The notes below the pieces were generated by a model, which saw nothing but the letters and a program-made list of their open reading frames with translations, searched no databases and was not told the origin of the DNA. Below are positions 32,607-39,524 of a stretch of 39,524 nt of DNA, piece after piece; positions within the stretch are counted from its first letter, which is position 1, and each line of letters opens with the position of its first letter. The translations under genes and the position numbers were made by a program. This DNA comes from Deltaproteobacteria bacterium (GTDB lineage: Bacteria > Myxococcota_A > UBA796 > SXON01), in contig CANKOI010000036.1 of assembly GCA_947484175.1 (NCBI GenBank), positions 1-39,524 of the forward strand. The letters run 5' to 3'.

Positions 32607-33515
32607 GTGGAGCGCTACGTGATCGCACGCCCTCAAGTCTGGTTGTCGGTGGAGGGGGGCGCACCGGTAGCCCTGCCGCCGGGCGGTCTGGTCGGCCGCT
32701 TGCAGAGCGCGAATCTCCGGGTGGCCGATCCGCGCGTTCCCGAAGCGGCGGCCCTCATCTCCTTGCGTGGGCGCGAGCTCTACTTGGTGAGCCTGCGAAA
32801 TGCGGTGCTCGTGGACGGCGCTCCTGAGGACGATCTCTTGCTCGCCACCGGTCTGCGCTTCACGCTGGCCGGGGCGGTGGGTGTGGAGGTCGTGAAGGTG
32901 GATTTGCCGGACAGGGTCCTCGCGCTCCGGATGCCGGGTCAGGTACGCGAGCTCTGCTCACCGGTGTACAGCTTCGTGTCCAACCCGGAGTTCGATCTCG
33001 TGCCCGGCTTTCTGGACGAGGCGATCGGCCGGGTGTGGACCACGGCGGAAGGGTGGATGTTTGACGTCGGCGGCGGCCCGACTGCGTTGCGTCGCGGCCA
33101 GAGCTTTTCGGTAGGAGAAACGGTCGTAGAGGTCACGGACTCTTCGTTGGAGGAGCTGGCGGTGCTGGCCACGGAGTCGCGGGTGCGGCCGCTGGTGGTG
33201 ACCGTGAGGACGACGTCGGCGGTCATCTCGTGTGCGGGCAGGACGCCGCTCCCGATCGACGGCCTGCCTGCTGAGCTCTTGACGGAGTTGGCGCTCGCGG
33301 GGCAGCCGTTGGCGTGGGAGCCGGTGGCTCAGGCCCTATGGGGCAAGCGGCAGGGAAATACCCTGCGCATGAGCTGGGACCGAGCCCTTCGCCGCCTTCG
33401 CGAACGGCTGCGGGAGGGGGGGGTTCGAGAGAACCTCATTCGAGCGGATGGGAAGGGGAACTTCGAGCTCTTCCTGCTTCCGGGCGACCGGGTGGTGGAC
33501 CAGTCGGGGGGGTGA
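32607..33515 (+). CDS. FHA-like and winged-helix-like regulatory protein
   Basis: A 302-residue soluble protein. Residues about 20-75 resemble a weak FHA domain (GRLQSANLRVADP and LVSLRNAVLVDG), lacking the usual Ser-Arg-His signature, so phosphothreonine binding is doubtful. The last 90 residues, with WEPVAQALWG, RMSWDRALRRLRERLRE and IRADGKGNFELFL, look like an OmpR-type winged helix. The protein may be a transcription regulator, possibly of the divergent hcr genes, but that is only position. Starts at GTG 32607. Confidence 0.55.
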   Translation: MERYVIARPQVWLSVEGGAPVALPPGGLVGRLQSANLRVADPRVPEAAALISLRGRELYLVSLRNAVLVDGAPEDDLLLATGLRFTLAGAVGVEVVKVDLPDRVLALRMPGQVRELCSPVYSFVSNPEFDLVPGFLDEAIGRVWTTAEGWMFDVGGGPTALRRGQSFSVGETVVEVTDSSLEELAVLATESRVRPLVVTVRTTSAVISCAGRTPLPIDGLPAELLTELALAGQPLAWEPVAQALWGKRQGNTLRMSWDRALRRLRERLREGGVRENLIRADGKGNFELFLLPGDRVVDQSGG

Positions 33516-33521
33516 GGCGAG

Positions 33522-34064
33522 CTACTCCGCGCCCCAGTTCACGCCCACCGTGAGTCCGACCTTCCAGAAGCCGTCCACGTCGGGAACGTAGCTGAGGGCG
33601 ATCGGCAGCTGCAGCGTGCCTACCTTGGGGGTGACGGCTCCGGCCACGATCATGTGCAGGGCGGGCGTGGGGGCGAGCGAGGCGTTGACGCCCGCGCCGA
33701 ATTCCACCATGTTCCCAATGTGAGCGCCGAACAGGAGGTTGCCGGTCGGCAGCAGGAGGCCTTGGTTCATGCCCAGCGCCATCACGTTGGTGACGAGGAT
33801 GAAATCTACGCTCTCGGAGCCGATCATCCGGAACTCGCCCTCCCAGCCCACACCGAAGAGGCTCGGGTCTTTCAGCCCGGCCAGCTCCGACTGGTTGAGG
33901 TACACGTACCCTATGCGAATGCCGTGGCGGACGTTGCCGTTGTTCGGGTCGCTCTCGGGGTGGCGGTCGCTGAACGTGTCGCCGTCCGCCGGGGCGTCGG
34001 TCCCGGTGGAATCGTCGGCTTGGGCGAGCGAGGTGAGGGCGAGCAGTACGAGGGGGGTGAGCAT
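33522..34064 (-). CDS. Predicted outer membrane protein, small barrel
   Basis: A 180-residue exported protein with the signal peptide MLTPLVLLALTSLAQA, then a Asp/Thr-rich linker and about eight amphipathic strands ending GFWKVGLTVGVNWGAE. It resembles a small outer membrane barrel. The ATG at 34064 has an AAGGAG site six bases before it. No family was recognised and no link to the aromatic genes around it is known. Confidence 0.6.
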   Translation of the reverse strand: MLTPLVLLALTSLAQADDSTGTDAPADGDTFSDRHPESDPNNGNVRHGIRIGYVYLNQSELAGLKDPSLFGVGWEGEFRMIGSESVDFILVTNVMALGMNQGLLLPTGNLLFGAHIGNMVEFGAGVNASLAPTPALHMIVAGAVTPKVGTLQLPIALSYVPDVDGFWKVGLTVGVNWGAE

Positions 34065-34193
34065 CGGGGACTCCTTAGTCGGTTGATTCCGACACCTTCA
34101 ACATGCCTCGGGCTGGGCGGCGGCGGAAGGGGGGTGTATGAACGTTGTCTGATAGGTACTTTGCCAATAATCCGTGCGGGCGATCTCGCCGGA
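34065..34193. other. Intergenic region, 129 bp
   Basis: This gap between the end of the small gene after boxB and the barrel-protein start is more AT-rich than the neighbours in its middle. It should hold the promoter of the barrel gene and the end of the box transcript. A weak GGCGA/TCGCC inverted repeat lies at about 34182-34193. No clear promoter was seen. Confidence 0.3.
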
Positions 34194-34496
34194 TCACCTC
34201 GCGGCGCTCGAGAGGAGCAGTTCGCGAGCGGCTGCAGCCGACATCGGCTGCCCGTCCACCGAAATGCGGTCCGTTTCTGAGTCGACGATCTCCACAGGCA
34301 GCGACCGCCGGTGACACCACAGGAGAAACCGCAGCACGTCGCCGTCGTGGCCGGTACGTTCGATGCGAACACGGGCGCTGGGGGTGCTCACCACGGGGCT
34401 CTCCACCCGCTTTCGAGTAGCGGCCACCGCCACGCGACGAGGGTCGTCGCTCGGGCCGACGTCGAGGAGCCGGTCCAGCCGTGAACGCAGGCCCAC
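34194..34496 (-). CDS. Small hypothetical protein downstream of boxB
   Basis: A 100-residue protein not recognised in any family. The first 45 residues are basic and polar; the second half contains RFLLWCHRRSLPVEIVDSE and ISVDGQPMSAAAARELL, a strand-helix pattern. The GTG start at 34496 lies only three bases after the boxB stop, so it is probably translated from the box transcript. It could be an assembly or accessory protein of the diiron oxygenase, but this is only inferred from position. Confidence 0.55.
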   Translation of the reverse strand: MGLRSRLDRLLDVGPSDDPRRVAVAATRKRVESPVVSTPSARVRIERTGHDGDVLRFLLWCHRRSLPVEIVDSETDRISVDGQPMSAAAARELLLSSAAR

Positions 34497-34499
34497 GGC

Positions 34500-35924
<1,425 letters not shown>

Positions 35925-35946
35925 GGGGGCGTGCTCCGGTTCGGAT

Positions 35947-37575
35947 TTAGGTACGTTTGTAGTCGAAGACGGGGCGTTCGGGCGCGCCGAACATTTTCAG
36001 GGCGCCGCGCTCACCCACCGCGTTCGGGCGCTGGAAAATCCAGTTCTGCCAGGCGGTGAGGCGGCCGTAGATCTTGTTGTCCATCGACTCGGGGCCGCCG
36101 AATCGCAGGTTCTGCTCCATGCCGGTGAGCGCGTCGGGGGAGAGGCTGGCGCGCTCCTCGATGGCGATGCGGACCTCGTCTTCGTAGTCGATCTCGTCAG
36201 GGGTGAGGGTCACGAGGCCGAGGGTGCCGGCCGCATCGGTGTCGATGGTGCCGCCGTGCCGCAGCACGCGGTCGGGCGCCGCCGTGTCGCCGGGGTAACG
36301 AGATTGCAGGCGGGTCAGGCCGGAGTGCATCGGGAACGAGCCCGCTGATACATCGGTGACACATACAGCATTTTCGCCGTCGTCATCCTCCAGCATGTAG
36401 CTGCGATCTGCCGCGAGTACGACCTCGAACAGCGAGCCGGCGAACGCGTTTCCAGGCTCCACGAGGGCAAAGATGGACTTCGCCATGTTGTCGAGCCGCC
36501 GGAGCACGCGTGCCTGAAACAGCCGGACTTCGCGGCCGAACCACCCCTGCGTTCCCAGCGCCGCGTCGGCGTCGAGGACGGCCTGAGCGCTGCCGGTCGC
36601 CTTCACCACCAGCAAGCCGATGTCGAGGTCGTTCACCCGGAGGCGGAGCAGCGCGTCATCGAGCTCGCGCCAGGCCCGGAGAGACCACGTGGCGCTGCTC
36701 GCGCTCGGCGCGCTGTCGGGGGCGCGGAGCGTGAGGTGGGCGATGCGGGCGGCACGGTCGAAACGCACGCTCACGTAGCGGTAGTCGAGGTGCTGCTCGT
36801 CGGTCCACACCGGAGCGAGCGCTTCCAGCAGAACGGGGAAGGCGTCGGGCGCTCCGGGGTTGGCGGCGGCCACCACGGCGGCGCGTTCGTCGACCGAAGT
36901 CTGCCAGCGGCTCCGGGGGAAGGCGGCGTCGACAAATCCGTACTTCACGGCGTCACGCGCCTTGAACCCCTCGGCCTTCGTGCAGAAAACGTCGGCCATG
37001 TCGCGCCGGACCTTCCGCTTGTCGGTGAGCCGGGTGAGCCCGCCGGTGCCGGGGAGCACCCCGAGGAGGGGAACTTCGGGCAGAGAAACCGCCGAGTTTC
37101 CATCGTCGATCAGGTAGATTTCTTTGCACGCCATCGCCATCTCGTAGCCGCCGCCGGACGCCGTTCCGTTGAGCGCGGCGAGGTACACCGCCCCGCCCTG
37201 CGCCGTGGCCTCCTCGATTCCTCCGCGCGTTTCGTTGGTGAACTTGCAGAAATTCACCTTGAAGGCGTGGCTCGACTGCGCGAGCATCCGGATGTTCGCG
37301 CCGGCGCAGAAGACCTTGTCGTAGCCGCCGGTCACCACCACCGCGCGCACGCCGGGGTGCTCGAAGCGGAGGCGCTGCACCGCGTCCGCCAATTCCACGT
37401 CGACGCCGAGGTCATAGCTGTTGAGCTTGAGTTCGTACTTGCCGGGCCACATCCCGCCATCTTCCTGCACCTTCATGCTCAGCACGGCCACGTTGCCGTT
37501 GACCGCGAGGTGCCAGTGCACGTAGCGGGAGGGGTGCGTTTCGAAGTTTACGGCGGGGTAGGCGATCTCAGCCAT
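35947..37575 (-). CDS. boxC: Benzoyl-CoA-dihydrodiol lyase (2,3-epoxybenzoyl-CoA dihydrolase) BoxC
   Basis: A 542-residue enoyl-CoA-hydratase-superfamily enzyme that opens the ring of 2,3-epoxybenzoyl-CoA, releasing formate and giving 3,4-dehydroadipyl-CoA semialdehyde. The N-terminal domain holds the crotonase core: VVTGGYDKVFCAGANIRML and YLAALNGTASGGGYEMAMA. The C-terminal part is a second crotonase-like domain with FALVEPGNAFAGSLFEVVLA. It is the first gene of boxC-boxB, starting 17 bases downstream of the predicted transcription start and divergent from boxR. Its promoter overlaps a BoxR-type site. Confidence 0.96.
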   Translation of the reverse strand: MAEIAYPAVNFETHPSRYVHWHLAVNGNVAVLSMKVQEDGGMWPGKYELKLNSYDLGVDVELADAVQRLRFEHPGVRAVVVTGGYDKVFCAGANIRMLAQSSHAFKVNFCKFTNETRGGIEEATAQGGAVYLAALNGTASGGGYEMAMACKEIYLIDDGNSAVSLPEVPLLGVLPGTGGLTRLTDKRKVRRDMADVFCTKAEGFKARDAVKYGFVDAAFPRSRWQTSVDERAAVVAAANPGAPDAFPVLLEALAPVWTDEQHLDYRYVSVRFDRAARIAHLTLRAPDSAPSASSATWSLRAWRELDDALLRLRVNDLDIGLLVVKATGSAQAVLDADAALGTQGWFGREVRLFQARVLRRLDNMAKSIFALVEPGNAFAGSLFEVVLAADRSYMLEDDDGENAVCVTDVSAGSFPMHSGLTRLQSRYPGDTAAPDRVLRHGGTIDTDAAGTLGLVTLTPDEIDYEDEVRIAIEERASLSPDALTGMEQNLRFGGPESMDNKIYGRLTAWQNWIFQRPNAVGERGALKMFGAPERPVFDYKRT

Positions 37576-37595
37576 CGTTCGGGTCCGGAGTGACG

Positions 37596-37609
37596 GGCAC
37601 TATACTGCA
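37596..37609. promoter_or_regulatory. BoxR-type operator, boxC-side
   Basis: GGCA-CTATAC-TGCA differs by one base from the TGCA-N6-TGCA sequence known to bind BoxR in Azoarcus. It covers the -10 box of the proposed boxC promoter, so binding would block transcription. Its centre is 43 bp from that of the second site. Confidence 0.7.
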
Positions 37610-37627
37610 TGATTCTCGCTTGCTCAA
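37599..37627 (-). promoter_or_regulatory. Predicted boxC promoter (sigma-70)
   Basis: On the minus strand TTGAGC (37622-37627) and TATAGT (37599-37604) are separated by 17 bases. The -10 box matches five of six consensus bases. The start of transcription would be near 37592, leaving a short leader before the boxC ATG at 37575. Confidence 0.6.
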
Positions 37628-37638
37628 GCGCTGCATAG

Positions 37639-37652
37639 TGCAGTATACTGCC
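37639..37652. promoter_or_regulatory. BoxR-type operator, boxR-side
   Basis: TGCA-GTATAC-TGCC matches the TGCA-N6-TGCA consensus except for the last base, and contains the perfect palindrome GCAGTATACTGC. It ends six bases before the boxR ATG and includes a TATACT (37644-37649) that may be the boxR -10 box, with TTGCTC at 37620-37625 as a weak -35. Binding here should repress boxR itself. A start of transcription near 37656 would leave almost no leader. Confidence 0.65.
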
Positions 37653-37658
37653 TGTGCG

Positions 37659-38414
37659 ATGCTGCCTCGTGCCTATGATCTGCTGAGTCGAGTGGGCGCT
37701 CGGGTGCGTGCGCTTCGGGAGAAAAAGGGGCTCACGCAGGCGGCGCTGGCGAAACGATCCGGGGTGAGCCTGCGTTTTCTGGCCGATGTGGAACGCGGTG
37801 CGGCGAATGCGAGCCTGCTGCGCCTCGGCGAGCTGGCGGATGCGCTCGACGTTTCGCTCGCCGACCTCGTCTCCACGGCCGGTCCACGGCGGCAGGCGGT
37901 GGTGCTGGTTGGGGTGCGCGGCGCGGGGAAGTCCACGGTGGGCCGGGCCGTCGCCACCCGTCTCGGCGCGCCGTTCTTCGAGGTGGACGAGCTCATCGAG
38001 GCGCGCGCGGGAATGCCTCTCGGCACGTTGTTCTCGGAGCACGGGGTGGAGCGGTACCGCGCGCTGGAGCAGGCGGTCGTGGAGGAATTGCTGGGCACGG
38101 GCGAGCGAGTCGTGCTTGCCCCGGGCGGCTCGATGGTGGTCCAGAGCGAGCTGTGGGCGCACGTTCGGAGGAAGGCTCAGACGGTGTGGCTGCGCGCTCG
38201 GCCGGAGTCGCACCTGAAGCGGGTGGAGGCGCAGGGGGATTCTCGGCCGACACGGGGGCGGGCCGATGCGTTGGCGGAGCTTCGGGGGCTGCTCCTCGCA
38301 CGCGAAGCGGCCTATGCGCAGGCCGACCTCACGCTCGACACCGATCGGCTCGATCGACTGGAGACTGTGTGGGCGGTGCTGGGGTGGCTGGGGGAGCGCG
38401 GGGGGGAGGGGTAG
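37659..38414 (+). CDS. boxR: BoxR-type regulator: XRE helix-turn-helix fused to shikimate-kinase-like domain
   Basis: A 251-residue regulator of the box pathway. Residues about 10-70 are an XRE helix-turn-helix (LREKKGLTQAALAKRSGVSL and FLADVERGAANAS). The rest is a shikimate-kinase-like domain with the P-loop VLVGVRGAGKSTVG, FFEVDELIEARAG and VVLAPGGSMV. In studied BoxR proteins this second domain binds benzoyl-CoA and releases the repressor from DNA. The ATG at 37659 is chosen; upstream in-frame starts would lie inside the operators. It is divergent from boxC with two BoxR-type sites between. Confidence 0.92.
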   Translation: MLPRAYDLLSRVGARVRALREKKGLTQAALAKRSGVSLRFLADVERGAANASLLRLGELADALDVSLADLVSTAGPRRQAVVLVGVRGAGKSTVGRAVATRLGAPFFEVDELIEARAGMPLGTLFSEHGVERYRALEQAVVEELLGTGERVVLAPGGSMVVQSELWAHVRRKAQTVWLRARPESHLKRVEAQGDSRPTRGRADALAELRGLLLAREAAYAQADLTLDTDRLDRLETVWAVLGWLGERGGEG

Positions 38415-38416
38415 GG

Positions 38417-38432
38417 GGAGCGCGGGCGCTCC
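38417..38432. terminator. Probable bidirectional terminator hairpin
   Basis: GGAGCGC and GCGCTCC form a seven-base inverted repeat with a two-base centre, filling the 17 bp between the convergent stops of boxR and the spondin lipoprotein gene. No T-run follows, so strength is uncertain. Confidence 0.4.
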
Positions 38433-39127
38433 TACTCCACGCTCGCCGCGACGCTCACGAAGTCCAGCGTAGACGGGTACGTCCAGCCTTCGACGTCGCT
38501 CCCGTCGATGCGGACGATCGTGCCTTCGAGGGACTCGCCGGTGTCGGCGGCGGCTTGACGCGGGGCTTGCGATTCCCCCACGCCGGGCTCTTCGTTCCGC
38601 TCCGTTCCGGCGTCGAAGAGCGCGAGCGGAACCGTGGCCAATGAACCATCGGGCTTGAGCACCGACACCCCGCCCGGCGGCGTGGAGATCACGACGTCGT
38701 TGGACTGGCCGAACATGGAGACGTAGCTCACACGCTGGTCGCTGCTCATCGAGAGCAGCTGACTCGCGTGACCACCGGGACCCATCGCCGCGTTTTCGTA
38801 GGTGGTGGCGTCCTGGGCGGCGAGCACCACCACCTCGATGACCTCCGACGACTCCGCGACTAGCTCGGCGAGGGGGAGGGGGTCGCCGTCTTCGGCGAGG
38901 CGCTCCATGGCGGTGCCCGCGAGCTTGTCGCCGGTGCGGAAGATGAAGAAGTCGGGGAGGTGCACCACAAGCAGGCCGGGGGCGATCATGATGTCGACGG
39001 GGCCGGCCGAGGTATCGAGGGCGCCGGCGGCCGAGACGTTGTCGAGATCGAACTTCAACCTCGCCGAGGCCGGGGCACTGTCGGAGTCGGACGAGGGGGA
39101 GCACGCAAGGGTAAGCGCCAGCAACAT
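38432..39127 (-). CDS. Spondin-domain-like lipoprotein
   Basis: A 231-residue predicted lipoprotein with a short signal ending in the lipobox LTLAC (Cys9), then a Ser/Asp-rich linker. The body resembles the spondin-N domain found in some bacterial surface proteins: VSYVSMFGQSNDVVIST, then VPLALFDAGTERNEEPGVG and QAPRQAAADTGESLEG. The ATG at 39127 is chosen because it gives the lipoprotein signal; a GTG at 39172 is in frame. The role is unknown, perhaps adhesion or surface binding. The domain call is made from these motifs by memory. Confidence 0.6.
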   Translation of the reverse strand: MLLALTLACSPSSDSDSAPASARLKFDLDNVSAAGALDTSAGPVDIMIAPGLLVVHLPDFFIFRTGDKLAGTAMERLAEDGDPLPLAELVAESSEVIEVVVLAAQDATTYENAAMGPGGHASQLLSMSSDQRVSYVSMFGQSNDVVISTPPGGVSVLKPDGSLATVPLALFDAGTERNEEPGVGESQAPRQAAADTGESLEGTIVRIDGSDVEGWTYPSTLDFVSVAASVE

Positions 39128-39524
39128 GGCGGAATCATACCCATCCCCACGTGAGTGCGACAGGGGAGGCACCCATCCCCCTTCGGATGCGACACTACTC
39201 GCGCGCCCCCGGGTGCGGCTCGTCGTACTGAGTGAAAAAACAAAGGTTGCTCCGTTGGCCGCCGCTCACGACTGGCGCGCGCGAGGCAGTGTTGTCGCGT
39301 TCGAGGCAGGATGGGTGCTGCAGGTGTCGCATTCGAGGAGGCATGGGTGGCGGGAGGCATTGGCCGGTGGATACCCAGGGCGGTCGCAAAGTCCGCGGGC
39401 CCGCCGGTCGATGAACGATGCGCGATCACCGATGCTCGGTGGGCGAGATTCGACAACCGAGGTTCGACGGCCGAAACTCGATTTTTCGACTACCGAAACT
39501 CGTTGACCGAGAGCCGAAACTCGA
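39128..39524. other. Gene-free right end
   Basis: No convincing gene was found in the last 397 bp. The frames here have no family features and overlap each other. The part holds the upstream region of the spondin lipoprotein, a locally A-rich stretch near 39233-39246, and the direct repeats described next. Confidence 0.4.
39471..39523. repeat. Three direct repeats of CCGAAACTCG
   Basis: CCGAAACTCG occurs at 39471, 39493 and 39514, at spacings of 22 and 21 bases, each near a CGAC or TTGAC. The run reaches the end of the window, so the array may continue. The short unit and even spacing suggest a protein-binding or tandem-repeat region; it is too short and simple for a CRISPR call. Confidence 0.5.

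Noticed and set aside
39471-39524. CRISPR array at the right end
   Set aside because: Units are only ten bases with spacers of about eleven; there are no cas genes.

Overview
The window is a GC-rich bacterial chromosome segment, densely packed with many ATGA, GTGA or TGATG gene overlaps. The best guess is a member of the Myxococcota or another former deltaproteobacterial lineage. The evidence is a set of microcompartment shell proteins that look very like those I remember from Haliangium ochraceum, many short-signal lipoproteins, an FHA/winged-helix regulator, and a Gram-negative outer membrane. A flagellar operon, a selenocysteine-containing SelD and a box benzoyl-CoA pathway make it unlike the familiar gliding myxobacteria. 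No rRNA, tRNA, CRISPR array or insertion sequence was recognised.

Layout. 1-4.6 kb: a gluconate-dehydrogenase-subunit-3-like protein, a MoxR ATPase with a VWA protein, and a minus-strand trio (TrmB-like methyltransferase, degenerate methyltransferase, NAD epimerase). 4.7-5.9 kb: a rhomboid protease. 5.9-9.75 kb: a minus-strand bacterial microcompartment (BMC) operon with two BMC-T, one BMC-H, three BMC-P proteins and one PduP/EutE-type aldehyde dehydrogenase, read from a promoter near 9.8 kb. 9.87-12.1 kb: a lipoprotein and a degenerate asparagine-synthetase-like protein. 12.1-20.3 kb: a minus-strand flagellar operon, fliF-fliG-fliH-fliI-(SPFH protein)-fliJ-(MotE-like)-fliK. 20.3-25.1 kb: a small membrane protein, a flavin reductase, an outer-membrane protein, a DUF4143 ATPase and an FG-GAP lipoprotein. 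25.1-28.8 kb: selD (in-frame UGA), bioA and sat. 28.8-38.4 kb: an aromatic-acid region with 4-hydroxybenzoyl-CoA reductase (hcrCAB), boxB, boxC and the divergent regulator boxR. 38.4-39.5 kb: a spondin-domain lipoprotein and a gene-free end with short direct repeats.

How parts fit. The Hcr enzyme removes the para-hydroxyl of 4-hydroxybenzoyl-CoA to give benzoyl-CoA. BoxB (with a BoxA partner not in the window) epoxidises this and BoxC opens the ring, so the two blocks form one hybrid reductive/oxygen-dependent route. BoxR very likely represses it through two TGCA-N6-TGCA-like sites in the boxC-boxR gap. The BMC operon encodes a complete shell but only one core enzyme, so its substrate cannot be read from the window. 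The most unusual points are these: the aldehyde dehydrogenase and the following BMC-T shell protein lie in one frame separated only by a TAG codon; an SPFH (stomatin/HIR-like) gene sits inside the flagellar operon; and SelD is itself a selenoprotein, so its gene is cut short by ordinary gene calling.
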